NCBI GenBank assembly: GCA_017694885.1
Contig: JADIMH010000032.1
Span: 36,713-100,712 of the forward strand
DNA: 64,000 nt
Source: Candidatus Cryptobacteroides faecipullorum
GTDB taxonomy: Bacteria; Bacteroidota; Bacteroidia; Bacteroidales; UBA932
Reading direction: 5' to 3'
Position numbers and translations under genes: made by a program. The notes beneath the pieces are model-generated. The model searched no databases, was not told the origin of the DNA, and was given only the letters and a program-made list of their open reading frames with translations. Shown here one piece after another: positions 8,133 through 16,367 of the stretch (positions are counted from its first letter, which is position 1; every line of letters starts with the position of its first letter).

Positions 8133-8570
8133 CTGCAGGTGTGTGAATTATTATTCCTATTTTTGTCAATTATACCGCATCAACGGAAATTGCCAAAAAT
8201 AGTTGGTAAAGTCTCTATAACTTGTTAAAATTCTGTAATATATAGAAATTAGATGAAACGAGTTTCATCTAATGAGTGATAATCGAAAAATAAGACGGCG
8301 CCAGCGGTGCCGGGAATGAGGAAGAATGCCGCGCACACCTGGAAACGGTTCATATGTATAAGCTATTGATATTTAAATGATTCGGTAAAAGTATCAATTC
8401 CAGGTGTAACATTTCCCGACACACCTGCAGTAACGGATATGCCCTACAGGTGCGTGTAATGAGGTTTCACTACTGCAGGTGTGCATAAAAGTGTGACATC
8501 TGCAAATAGCCTGTCGTCGGAATGTATTTATTTACAGAAAGTTATACGGATTGCCCGACTGCAGGTGTAC
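8133..8570. repeat. Cluster of seven CTGCAGGTGTG-like short repeats in both orientations
   Basis: Forward copies: 8133 (CTGCAGGTGTG), 8400 (CCAGGTGTAAC), 8444 (CTACAGGTGCGTG), 8473 (CTGCAGGTGTGC), 8559 (CTGCAGGTGTAC). Reverse copies: 8334-8342 (CACACCTGG) and 8419-8430 (GACACACCTGCAG region). The core shared word is CAGGTGT/CAGGTGC, usually preceded by CTG. Two neighbouring copies form a perfect 10-base inverted repeat (8335-8344 ACACCTGGAA with 8398-8407 TTCCAGGTGT) around a 53-base AT-rich centre. This does not look like coding DNA. Origin and function unknown. Confidence 0.75.
8249..8272. repeat. Near-perfect 24-base palindrome
   Basis: Arms TTAGATGAAAC (8249-8259) and GTTTCATCTAA (8262-8272) are exact reverse complements, separated by GA. 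This is the size of a dimeric regulator operator or recombinase core site. No T-run follows, so it is not an obvious terminator. Its half sites (ATGAAAC ... GTTTCAT) are in the opposite order to those of parS. Confidence 0.7.
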
Positions 8571-8642
8571 CATGGACGGCGGAACATGTGTAGGCAGCTT
8601 CATCCCGCCAACCACTTTTGCCATTGTCACCGACCGAAAATG

Positions 8643-9200
8643 TCAATTTTTCCCCTCTTCGGATATGCTTTTATGTTCTCCGATTATTTTTTCCATCCAG
8701 ATCATATTGTACCAGCGGCCGAACTTGTATCCGCATTTGTGGAATACACCTGCCCTGTGGAACCCGAGTCTTGAGTGGAATCTTTCGCTGTCGTTGCTAA
8801 GGAACTCATCTTCCTTTTCCGGGGATCCTATGCAGGCATACAGGTTAAGAATACCCATCTGATGCAGTTTTTCTTCAAGAGTTTCATATAGCTGTCTGCC
8901 CAGTCCGTGCCGTCTTTCGTCCTTGTCGAGATATATCGTCATTTCGCATGACCACCCGTATGCAGCTCTTCCTGCAAATGGGCCTGCATATGAGTACCCG
9001 AGTATTTTTCCGTTATCTTCGATGACAAGATATGGGTATTTTTTCATGACATTGTCCATTCTTGTCTTGAATTCGCTCAGGGAAGGTGTAGTATATTCAA
9101 AGGAAACTGCTGTCTTTTCTACATAATATGAATAGATTTCCAGCAGCCTCGGTGCATCTTCAGGCCTTGCTTTTCTTACATTAGCGCATATCTGTTCCAT
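8643..9200 (-). CDS. GNAT-family N-acetyltransferase (phosphinothricin acetyltransferase-like)
   Basis: A 185-residue single-domain GNAT. The N-terminus (VRKARPEDAPRLLEIYSYYVEKTAVSFEY) and the late SRLGFHRAGVFHKCGYKFGRW motif are characteristic of the PAT/YwnH branch. The acetyl-CoA loop is DKDERRHGLGRQLYETL (about residues 92-108). Members acetylate small amines such as phosphinothricin, methionine sulfoximine or amino-acid analogues; the substrate here is unknown. It is a single gene, divergent from the DUF3784 gene 89 bases away, and ends against the repeat-rich gap. Confidence 0.88.
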   Translation of the reverse strand: MEQICANVRKARPEDAPRLLEIYSYYVEKTAVSFEYTTPSLSEFKTRMDNVMKKYPYLVIEDNGKILGYSYAGPFAGRAAYGWSCEMTIYLDKDERRHGLGRQLYETLEEKLHQMGILNLYACIGSPEKEDEFLSNDSERFHSRLGFHRAGVFHKCGYKFGRWYNMIWMEKIIGEHKSISEEGKN

Positions 9201-9289
9201 TTCAGCCGATCTGTTTTTCCGGTTTCGGGATGTAAAGATAGTTTTTCCAGATTAATTTCCGTATTATTGTCAAAATTAAAATTGTCAAT

Positions 9290-10012
9290 ATGGAAGGAGC
9301 ATATATCGGTCTGTTGATCGGAGGCATGATCGTACTTTCCGGACTGCTGTCTCTGTGGCGTCCTGATCTGTTGTCTCCGTTTTCAGGTATGTCGAAAACG
9401 GAACTGGACAAGGTGGATTTGAAGCATGCCGGGAAGTCTGCATGCGCAGTGCTGATTGCAACCGGTATTGTCAGCGCTGCCGTGAACTGGTTTTTATGTG
9501 CTGTCGGCTATGCTGATGCCGGGATAACGGTCATGGTGCTGACGATTGTATTGGGCGGTATCATACTGATGGCTGTCATGAGAAAATATGACAGCAATCC
9601 ATCAGCCTGGCGTTATCGCTTCGGGATAATTTTCATGGCGCTGTTTTTCCTTGTGGTCGGAACTTTGCTGCTCGTGTGGTCCCGTCCGAACGGGATAGAA
9701 GTCAAAGACGGCAAGGTGGTCATATCCGGGAATTACGGAATGGAAGTTCCATTGGATGAAATAAGGATGGTCGAGATGCTTGACTCTCTTCCCGAAATAG
9801 AGGCACGCACGAATGGAATCGGTATGGTGCATGTCCAGAAAGGTAATTTCCGTCTTGATCGGGTAGGGGCCTGCCGTCTGTATGTTAATATGAAGTACAG
9901 TCCGTTTGTCCACATCGTTACATCGGATACCGGTCACATTTTCTTCAATACCGACGATCCTGCCCTGACCGAAGAACTCTATGACATGATTTCATCTTCT
10001 GTAAATCAATGA
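9290..10012 (+). CDS. DUF3784 membrane protein with C-terminal PH-like domain
   Basis: A 240-residue protein with four predicted membrane helices (about residues 5-24, 50-70, 76-95 and 106-126). The first half matches the DUF3784 pattern (GLLIGGMIVLSGLLSLWRPDLLSPFSGM...DKVDLKHAGKS). The second half (about 135-235) is soluble and beta-rich (VSGNYGMEVPLDEIRMVEML..., then VHIVTSDTGHIFFNTDD), like a bacterial PH domain. Function unknown. It appears monocistronic and is followed by the hairpin at 10039-10069. Confidence 0.65.
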   Translation: MEGAYIGLLIGGMIVLSGLLSLWRPDLLSPFSGMSKTELDKVDLKHAGKSACAVLIATGIVSAAVNWFLCAVGYADAGITVMVLTIVLGGIILMAVMRKYDSNPSAWRYRFGIIFMALFFLVVGTLLLVWSRPNGIEVKDGKVVISGNYGMEVPLDEIRMVEMLDSLPEIEARTNGIGMVHVQKGNFRLDRVGACRLYVNMKYSPFVHIVTSDTGHIFFNTDDPALTEELYDMISSSVNQ

Positions 10013-10038
10013 TCATGGCTGTCTTTCCGGTAACCTTC

Positions 10039-10069
10039 CCTTTTCCGGAGGACGGTTATCCGGAAAAGG
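10039..10069. terminator. Hairpin between convergent genes
   Basis: A perfect 10-base-pair inverted repeat, CCTTTTCCGG (10039-10048) with CCGGAAAAGG (10060-10069), 11-base loop, between the convergent genes ending at 10012 and 10086. There is no long U-run on either side, so it may be an imperfect bidirectional terminator. Confidence 0.5.
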
Positions 10070-10085
10070 CCGGCCTGTAAATGTT

Positions 10086-10457
10086 CTATTGGCGTTGTTG
10101 CCGGTTGTTGTCGTCTTTATGATGATGCTCATGATGACAGTCTGAAGGTTTTTCTTCTTTCTGCGTCTTTCTGATCAGTTTGCCGTTTTCAAAATAGAAC
10201 CAGGTGTCAAGCACGTTGCCGTATGCCAGTATTTCCTTGTACTGGATTTTCTCCATTGTCTTTCCGTTTTCCGAGTACATGCTTTCCGAGTAAGGTCGTC
10301 CGAATTTTCTTATAACCGATTCTTTGGTATCACCTATTGATATTTTTTCATTTGTATATTTTGTGTGGTATAAAGAGGCGCAACCCGCAGCTGACAGGAG
10401 CAGGAATCCGGAAACGGACAATAATGACAACATTTTTCTGATACGGATCGTTTTCAT
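10086..10457 (-). CDS. Small lipoprotein, SmpA/BamE-like fold with His-rich tail
   Basis: A 123-residue protein with a signal peptide ending in lipobox LSAAGC (Cys about residue 26). Its core (KISIGDTKESVIRKFGRPYSE...WFYFENGKLIRK) has the pattern of the SmpA/OmlA/BamE-like superfamily, small outer-membrane lipoproteins with an alpha-alpha-beta fold. The C-terminus (about 105-123) is rich in His, Asp and Gln (HHEHHH) and could bind metal, but this is inference. It is too divergent to call it BamE itself. It is divergent from the TetR gene. Confidence 0.65.
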   Translation of the reverse strand: MKTIRIRKMLSLLSVSGFLLLSAAGCASLYHTKYTNEKISIGDTKESVIRKFGRPYSESMYSENGKTMEKIQYKEILAYGNVLDTWFYFENGKLIRKTQKEEKPSDCHHEHHHKDDNNRQQRQ

Positions 10458-10543
10458 TCGCTATAATTTTAAATGACGTCCGTATAGATGCACATAATAT
10501 CACATTTGTTGCATTCTTGTGGATAATGTATATAAAAATAACA

Positions 10544-10609
10544 TATATTTGCAGTGTTACTAACAATGCTGTTAAATAATACGGTTAAACAGATTTGTAA
10601 ACAGGTTTT
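10544..10609 (+). promoter_or_regulatory. Promoter and possible operator of the TetR-efflux operon
   Basis: TATATTTG at 10544-10551 fits the -7 consensus. Just downstream, 10552-10571 has an imperfect dyad centred on TGTTACTAACA, and CTGTT...AACAG words (about 10570-10596) form a second loose dyad. TetR proteins often repress their own operons from such sites. The -33 element is unclear. Confidence 0.4.
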
Positions 10610-11290
10610 ATGGATATGTTTCAAGATATGCAGGATAGGGAAAACGCCTCTCCTAAAAGTACGGAACAGGCTATAATGGACGCAGCGGAAGAAGTGTTCC
10701 TGGAAAAGGGGTACAATCTGGCGACTACTGTGCTGATTGCCAAAAAAGCCGGAGTGACCCACGCGATGCTCCATTATTACTTCCGGACCAAGGAGCACAT
10801 TTTCATGAAAGTGCTTGAAAAGATCTTGCGGGAACTGATGCAGTCTTTCCGTCCGGTAATGTCAAAAGGGGAACCGTTCTGGGAAACCCTTGAAAAAGGC
10901 ATTTCCACTCATTTCGATTTCTTTGCGGAACACCCTCGCTTCGCCACTTTCCTTTATGATACCATAATGCACAACCCGGAACTGGTAGTGCGCCTGAAAG
11001 AGAATGTCTTTCCTGTCCTGCATAAGATATACGATTTCCATATCGGAATGATACGTGAAGAAATGGACAGAGGAAGGATAAATGAAGTGGACCCGATGCA
11101 GCTTATAGCCGATATCGTTACACTCAATCTCTCTACATATCTGCTTCTGCCGGTGGCAGGAAGAATGTTTCAGAATGCCGGGGATCCTGCCCCTGTTCCT
11201 GATGAAACCACTCTGAAAGGAATTCTCGAAAACAGGAAGGCGGAAATCATTGCGCTGATAAGACACAGACTTTACGGAAAAATACAATGA
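10610..11290 (+). CDS. TetR/AcrR-family transcriptional regulator
   Basis: A 226-residue regulator. The N-terminal helix-turn-helix (about residues 18-64) includes AIMDAAEEVFLEKGYNLATTVLIAKKAGVTHAMLHYYFRTKEHIF in pieces typical of TetR. The C-terminal ligand-binding half is helical and divergent. It is the first gene of a seven-gene efflux operon; its stop overlaps the TolC start by four bases (11287-11290). It most likely represses this operon and is released by a transported compound. The placement supports this; the ligand is unknown. Confidence 0.93.
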   Translation: MDMFQDMQDRENASPKSTEQAIMDAAEEVFLEKGYNLATTVLIAKKAGVTHAMLHYYFRTKEHIFMKVLEKILRELMQSFRPVMSKGEPFWETLEKGISTHFDFFAEHPRFATFLYDTIMHNPELVVRLKENVFPVLHKIYDFHIGMIREEMDRGRINEVDPMQLIADIVTLNLSTYLLLPVAGRMFQNAGDPAPVPDETTLKGILENRKAEIIALIRHRLYGKIQ

Positions 11291-12582
11291 GAATGAGACT
11301 GACACATATTTTAGTCGCACTGCTGCCCGGTCTGATACTGTCAGCGCCGGTACAGGCGCAGGTGACCATTGACCGGTGTATGGAAATGGCACGGGAGAAC
11401 TATCCGCAGATCCGGCAGCTGAACCTTATCGAAGAGGCATCGCATTATGAGGTCGCAAGCATAGCGAAATCCTGGCTGCCTCATCTGAGCATTTCTGGCA
11501 AGGCCGCATACCAGTCTGATGTGGTCGAAATGCCGTTCGATATCCCCGGGTTCTCGTTCGACCTGCCGCATGACCAGTATTCCCTTATCGGAGAAATCAG
11601 CCAGACGATTTGGGACGGAGGTGTGTCAGGGCGTCAGAAAGAGGTGGCCATATCCGGGGCGCAGGTCCAGAAAGAGCAGGTGGAAGTGTCCTTGTACTCT
11701 ATAAACGAAAGGGTAGAGAAAATATTTCTCGGAATACTGCTCTATGACGGCCAGCTGCAGCAGAACTCCATACTGGAGGAAAGCCTGCGGAGGAATGCCA
11801 GACATGCGCAGGCGTGCATCGAGAATGGAACTGCATACAGGTCTGACCTCGAGATGATACAGGTCAATATCCTGAACTGTGAACAGCAGCGCGAAGAACT
11901 TTTGCAGAACAGGCAGGCATATGTAACGATGCTTGAAAAACTTACCGGGACCAGCCTTGAAGGGAAAGAATTCATCGTTCCGGACGAAGAGGATGGCCGT
12001 CTGTCCGGGGAGGAAATATCCAGGCCTGAAATCGGGCTTTATGATGCCCAGATCAGACAGCAGGACGCGATGATACGCCAGCTCAATGCGAAGATATCCC
12101 CGAAATTCAGCCTTTCCCTTCAGGGCGGTATCGGCCGTCCGGGACTGAACATATTGGAAAACACTTTCCAGCCATACTGGACAGCAGGGGTGAAGATGTC
12201 GTGGGACATAGGGGCGCTTTATACCAGAAAGGATGAAAAACGCAAACTCGATGCGCAGATGAGGAAGATAGAGTCCGACAGGGAGACTTTCCTGTTCAAC
12301 ACCGGACTTGACGCGGTACAGATGAGAAGCGAGATAGACAAGGCCAAGGCATTGTTGGAGAAGGACAGGAAAATAATAGCCCTGAGGGAGTCGATCCGTG
12401 CTTCGGGCGAAGAACAGTACCGCAACGGAGTCATTACGATGAATGACCTGATGTCCAGGATCGATGATGAATATAACGCGAAAGTCGCGGAGTCTATCCA
12501 CAGGATACAGTTGCTGATGGCTGTATATGACTTGAAGAACTGTCTCGGGTACGGTATGCCTGCCGATAAGACAGAGTATTGA
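11287..12582 (+). CDS. TolC-family outer-membrane efflux protein
   Basis: A 431-residue protein with a signal peptide (about 1-25, ending PVQAQ) and the two-fold repeated long-helix/beta architecture of the outer-membrane efflux family. Examples are VTIDRCMEMARENYPQIRQL near the N-terminus and RAS/GEEQYRNGVITMNDLMSRIDDEYNAK near the C-terminus. It should form the trimeric outer-membrane channel for the HlyD adaptor and ABC exporter encoded next. It overlaps the TetR gene by four bases. Confidence 0.92.
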   Translation: MRMRLTHILVALLPGLILSAPVQAQVTIDRCMEMARENYPQIRQLNLIEEASHYEVASIAKSWLPHLSISGKAAYQSDVVEMPFDIPGFSFDLPHDQYSLIGEISQTIWDGGVSGRQKEVAISGAQVQKEQVEVSLYSINERVEKIFLGILLYDGQLQQNSILEESLRRNARHAQACIENGTAYRSDLEMIQVNILNCEQQREELLQNRQAYVTMLEKLTGTSLEGKEFIVPDEEDGRLSGEEISRPEIGLYDAQIRQQDAMIRQLNAKISPKFSLSLQGGIGRPGLNILENTFQPYWTAGVKMSWDIGALYTRKDEKRKLDAQMRKIESDRETFLFNTGLDAVQMRSEIDKAKALLEKDRKIIALRESIRASGEEQYRNGVITMNDLMSRIDDEYNAKVAESIHRIQLLMAVYDLKNCLGYGMPADKTEY

Positions 12583-12667
12583 ATATCAGAAGTTGTTTGA
12601 AACGACTTCCCGGAATAATATAGTCAAATGAAACCGTCGGACTGACGTTATTTAAAAAACAGATGAA

Positions 12668-13570
12668 ATGAAAAGGTCCAGAATCAATATGTTGCTGCCC
12701 GCAGCGGCTCTGCTGTCCGCATCCGGCTGCGGAATGAAAGAGCCGGAGTTCGATGCCTGCGGGCAGGTCAATGCGACCGAAGTGACAGTATCGGCCGAGA
12801 ACAGCGGGAGGATCATCAGTTTCGGCATCAGGGAAGGTGACAGGCTTGCTGCGGGAGATAAGGCCGGACAGATAGATTCCGTCCAGACTTTCCTGCAGAG
12901 GGAAGAACTCGTCACCAGAAAAGAAAGCGCAAAGGCGAAGCTGACCGACATAGAATGCCAGATGGCCTCGCAGTATGCCAGACTGGAGAATCTGCGTGCC
13001 GAACTCAGACGCTCGCAGTCCCTTCTGGAAAAAGATGCCGGAACGCAGAAGCAGGTAGATGACCTGGAGTCTGAAATCAGGATTCTTCAAGGGCAGATTG
13101 CTGCGGCAGAACAGAATTACAGGCAGAACAACGAGAGTGTCGGATGCGAGATAGCCACGATAGATGTCCAGATCGCCCAGACTGAGGACAAACTGCGTAA
13201 ATGCAGGATAACGGTCCCTGTATCAGGTACAGTCCTGGAGAAATACGCCGAAGAAGGGGAGAGCGTGACGGCAGGAAGGCAGCTGTTCAAGATAGCGGAT
13301 ATGGACAACCTCTATGTCAGGGCATATTTTTCTTCATCGCAGCTGGCCTCTCTGCATGTCGGCGACAAAGTCAGGGTGATTCCTGACGACGGTACGGAAG
13401 ATCCTGACAGTTACGAAGGTACTGTGACATGGATTTCCGATGAGGCTGAATTCACTCCGAAAAATATCCAGACCAGGGACGAAAGGGCCGACCTGGTATA
13501 TGCCGTGAAAGTCGCCGTGCGCAATGACGGGAGGCTCCGTCTCGGAATGTACGCATATATCATGATATGA
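12668..13570 (+). CDS. HlyD/MacA-type periplasmic adaptor, lipid-anchored
   Basis: A 300-residue membrane-fusion protein. The signal peptide ends with lipobox LSASGC, so it is probably a lipoprotein. A first half-lipoyl strand (VTVSAENSGRIISFGIREGDRLAAGD) is followed by a coiled-coil hairpin (about residues 80-170), the second lipoyl half (CRITVPVSGTVLEKYAEEGESVTAGRQLFKIADMDNLYVRAYF) and a beta-barrel domain. It resembles YbhG/YhiI-type adaptors that work with ABC-2 exporters. Its stop overlaps the start of the next ATPase gene by four bases. Confidence 0.92.
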   Translation: MKRSRINMLLPAAALLSASGCGMKEPEFDACGQVNATEVTVSAENSGRIISFGIREGDRLAAGDKAGQIDSVQTFLQREELVTRKESAKAKLTDIECQMASQYARLENLRAELRRSQSLLEKDAGTQKQVDDLESEIRILQGQIAAAEQNYRQNNESVGCEIATIDVQIAQTEDKLRKCRITVPVSGTVLEKYAEEGESVTAGRQLFKIADMDNLYVRAYFSSSQLASLHVGDKVRVIPDDGTEDPDSYEGTVTWISDEAEFTPKNIQTRDERADLVYAVKVAVRNDGRLRLGMYAYIMI

Positions 13571-14478
13571 ACAATACGATAGACATAGAGGGGATATCCA
13601 AAAGTTACGGGGACGTGCATGCTCTCAAGGGCATTTCCCTGCACGTCGGGGCAGGTGAAATCTTCGGGCTGATAGGTCCTGACGGAGCCGGCAAGACGAC
13701 CCTTTTCCGGATAATGACGACCCTTATGCTTCCGGATACCGGCACAGGCAAGGTCTGCGGTCTCGACATTGTGAAGGACTGCTCCCGGCTGAGGCGGATT
13801 ATCGGCTATATGCCCGGGAAATTCTCTCTGTATCAGGATCTGACCGTAAAGGAGAATCTGGACTATTTTGCTACTCTGTTCGGGACAACGGTCAGGGACA
13901 ATTATGAGAATATCAAGGAAATATATTCCCAGATAGAGCCTTTCGCAGACCGCAGGGCAGGCAAACTCTCCGGCGGTATGAAACAAAAACTTGCGCTCTG
14001 CTGCGCACTTGTCCACAGGCCGTCGGTGCTTTTCCTGGACGAGCCTACTACAGGGGTCGATGCCGTGAGCCGCAAGGATTTCTGGACCATGCTCTCCCGG
14101 ATAAGGTCTTCAGGAGTCACCGTCTTTGTCTCGACGCCGTATATGGACGAGGCGGCACGGTGCGACAGGCTCGCCCTGATCAGGGAAGGTTCCGTCATCG
14201 GCATGGGCTCTCCGGAGGAAATCACTGCCGGTTTTCCGTTCAGGCTGCTTGCCGTGAAAGGGAGCAGGATGTATCCGGTACTGAAGATATTAAGAGGGAT
14301 GGAAGGCGTCATCAGCTGTTTTTCGTTCGGCGACTCCCATCATCTGACCTACGATCCTGAAGTGACCGGCAGGGAGCGGATACTTGAAACTCTCTCCGAT
14401 GCAGGATTTGACGACTGTACCGCCATGGAGATAAGTCCTGGCGTGGAAGACTGTTTCATGTGGCTTTCCCATAATTGA
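13567..14478 (+). CDS. ABC exporter ATP-binding subunit (first half of a YbhF/RbbA-like pair)
   Basis: A 303-residue ABC ATPase. Walker A GPDGAGKTT lies near residue 39, the signature is canonical (LSGGMKQKLALCCALVHRP), Walker B is VLFLDEPTTGVD, and the switch region is STPYMDEAARCDR rather than a His-containing H-loop: the usual His is replaced within VSTPYMDE. A C-terminal regulatory tail of about 80 residues follows. It couples ATP hydrolysis to the ABC-2 permeases encoded downstream. In enterobacterial YbhF and RbbA the equivalent ATPases are fused; here they are separate genes 22 bases apart. Confidence 0.92.
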   Translation: MNNTIDIEGISKSYGDVHALKGISLHVGAGEIFGLIGPDGAGKTTLFRIMTTLMLPDTGTGKVCGLDIVKDCSRLRRIIGYMPGKFSLYQDLTVKENLDYFATLFGTTVRDNYENIKEIYSQIEPFADRRAGKLSGGMKQKLALCCALVHRPSVLFLDEPTTGVDAVSRKDFWTMLSRIRSSGVTVFVSTPYMDEAARCDRLALIREGSVIGMGSPEEITAGFPFRLLAVKGSRMYPVLKILRGMEGVISCFSFGDSHHLTYDPEVTGRERILETLSDAGFDDCTAMEISPGVEDCFMWLSHN

Positions 14479-14500
14479 TCATTTCCAATATATCCGTCAT

Positions 14501-15247
14501 ATGGTACCAGATGCAGTGGAAATAAGGAATCTTACGAAAAGGTTCGGTGATTTTACAGCAGTGGACAATATCAGTTTCAATGTCCGCCGCGGTGAGATTT
14601 TCGGCTTCCTCGGGGCGAACGGGGCAGGGAAGACCACGGCCATGAGGATACTGTGCGGGCTGAGCCGGCCTACTTCCGGAGAAGGGACGGTGGCAGGGTA
14701 TGACATAAATACGCAGCAGGAAAAGATAAAGCGCCGTATCGGATATATGAGCCAGAAGTTTTCCCTTTATCCTGACCTGACCGTAAGGGAGAATATCCGC
14801 CTCTTCGGAGGAATCTACGGACTCAGGGACAGGGAGATTAAGGAAAAGACCGACATGCTGCTCTCTATGCTGGATATGCGGCAGGAAAGGGACAAGTTTG
14901 CCGGGTCGCTTCCTCTTGGGTGGAAGCAGAAACTGGCGTTCAGCATCGCCATGATCCATGACCCTGAAATAATTTTCCTGGACGAGCCGACCGGAGGCGT
15001 GGATCCCGAGACGAGACGCAGGTTCTGGGAGATGATATATGACGTATCCGAAAAAGGGACGACGGTCTTTGTCACGACCCACTATATGGACGAAGCGGAA
15101 TACTGCGACAGGGTATCCGTGATGGTGGACGGAAGGATTGCGGCGTTGGATTCACCGGAAAGGCTCAAGGAGATGTACCGGGCTGAAAACATGGACGAAG
15201 TGTTCAGGACCATAGTCGGAAGATCAGGAAAGGAGGACAGCAGATGA
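14501..15247 (+). CDS. ABC exporter ATP-binding subunit with degenerate signature (second half of the pair)
   Basis: A 248-residue ABC ATPase with Walker A GANGAGKTT, Walker B IIFLDEPTGGVDP and a normal H-loop (VTTHYMDEAEYCDR). The signature motif is SLPLGWKQK instead of LSGGQ. This LPLGW form is characteristic of the second nucleotide-binding domain in YbhF/RbbA proteins, so the two subunits probably form a heterodimer with one canonical and one non-canonical site. The stop overlaps the following permease start by four bases (15244-15247). Confidence 0.92.
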   Translation: MVPDAVEIRNLTKRFGDFTAVDNISFNVRRGEIFGFLGANGAGKTTAMRILCGLSRPTSGEGTVAGYDINTQQEKIKRRIGYMSQKFSLYPDLTVRENIRLFGGIYGLRDREIKEKTDMLLSMLDMRQERDKFAGSLPLGWKQKLAFSIAMIHDPEIIFLDEPTGGVDPETRRRFWEMIYDVSEKGTTVFVTTHYMDEAEYCDRVSVMVDGRIAALDSPERLKEMYRAENMDEVFRTIVGRSGKEDSR

Positions 15248-16356
15248 GAGAGTTTGCCGCATCGGTAGTCAAGGAGTTCCTGCACATATTCAGGGACAGG
15301 CGCACCATACTTATCGCGATGGTGATGCCTGTGGTACAGATAATCCTGTTCGGATTTGCCGTGAGTACTGAAGTGAATGATGTCCGCGTGGTATTCTGCG
15401 GCGACATGTCCGATCCTGCCGTAAGGAATGCCGTAGACCGCATTGACAATAACAGGTATCTCAGGATTACCGGCCGGATAGACAGTCCGGCCGGGATTGA
15501 AGACGTATTCAGGAAGAACATGGCTGACGCCGCAGTGCTTTTCGGAAGGGATTTCGGCAGCGGTCTTGTGCAGCCGGGACATTCGCAGGTAAGGATAGTC
15601 GGTGACGGTTCCGACCCGAATACGGCGCAGATGATAACCAGCTATATTAAAGGCGTCCTGCAGGCGGAGCAGACTGATTTCAGCATATCCTTTACCGGTG
15701 AGAAGAAGACATTGATGACTCCTGTCGTGCAGCTTATGTATAACCCGGCGATGAAGTCGTCCTATAACTTTGTCCCTGGAGTCATGGGGCTGATTCTCAT
15801 GCTTATATGCTCTATGATGACGGCCGTGTCGATAGTACGGGAAAAAGAAACGGGTACACTGGAGCTTCTTCTGGTGTCTCCAGTCAGGCCCCTGTGGATC
15901 ATTGTAAGCAAGATGATACCTTACCTTGTGCTTTCTGCCGTGAATTTCATAAGCATATTGCTGCTGTCGCACTATGTGATGGAAGTTCCGGTAAACGGAA
16001 GCATCCTTCTTCTGTCGGTTGCGGCTCTTGTCTTTGTGGTCACATCGCTTGCTCTCGGCCTGCTCATTTCTGTTATTTCACCGAACCAGAGGACTGCGCT
16101 CCTGATATGCGGAATGGGGCTGACAATGCCGACAATGATATTTTCGGGCATTATCTTCCCTTGCGAGAGCATGCCGGAAATCCTGCAATGGTTTTCTGAC
16201 ATTATCCCGGCCAAGTGGTTTATAATAATAGTGAAGAAAGTCATGATACAGGGTAGCGGCCTTGCTTCGGCAGCCAAGGAAATGCTGATACTTACGGGCA
16301 TGGCTGCCGTGCTTCTGGCGGTGAGCATAAAGAGTTTCAGGACCAGGCTTCAATAA
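15244..16356 (+). CDS. ABC-2 type multidrug exporter permease
   Basis: A 370-residue ABC-2 permease. There is one N-terminal membrane helix (about residues 22-42, MVMPVVQIILFGFAVST), a periplasmic domain to about 170, then five helices including GVMGLILMLICSMMTAVSIVREKETGTLELLLVSPV, the conserved coupling region of YbhS/YbhR-like proteins. It should pair with the next gene as a heterodimeric channel. It is 11 bases from the following gene. Confidence 0.92.
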   Translation: MREFAASVVKEFLHIFRDRRTILIAMVMPVVQIILFGFAVSTEVNDVRVVFCGDMSDPAVRNAVDRIDNNRYLRITGRIDSPAGIEDVFRKNMADAAVLFGRDFGSGLVQPGHSQVRIVGDGSDPNTAQMITSYIKGVLQAEQTDFSISFTGEKKTLMTPVVQLMYNPAMKSSYNFVPGVMGLILMLICSMMTAVSIVREKETGTLELLLVSPVRPLWIIVSKMIPYLVLSAVNFISILLLSHYVMEVPVNGSILLLSVAALVFVVTSLALGLLISVISPNQRTALLICGMGLTMPTMIFSGIIFPCESMPEILQWFSDIIPAKWFIIIVKKVMIQGSGLASAAKEMLILTGMAAVLLAVSIKSFRTRLQ

Positions 16357-16367
16357 AGGAAAGGGCT

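Larger units (their letters stand above)
8131..8642. other. Gene-free, repeat-rich stretch between tRNA-Phe and the GNAT gene
   Basis: About 510 bases with no convincing coding region on either strand; the open frames here are short and have no recognisable features. It holds a cluster of CTGCAGGTGTG-like words, a 24-base palindrome and a GC-rich hairpin at 8296-8312 (7 base pairs, one G:T, AGC loop), each described separately. Confidence 0.7.

Noticed and set aside
8249..8272. Palindrome considered as a parS site for the nearby ParB
   Set aside because: parS half sites read GTTTCAC-GTGAAAC; here the half sites are in reverse order (ATGAAAC-GTTTCAT) with a two-base spacer and TC ends, so it does not match.
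8335..8407. Invertible promoter flanked by the 10-base inverted repeat
   Set aside because: The arms are short, the 53-base centre has no TAnnTTTG promoter and no recombinase gene or outward-facing surface gene is near.
8133..8570. CTGCAGGTGTG cluster considered as a CRISPR array
   Set aside because: Copies are only about 11 bases, in both orientations, at irregular distances from 20 to 200 bases, and no cas genes are present.
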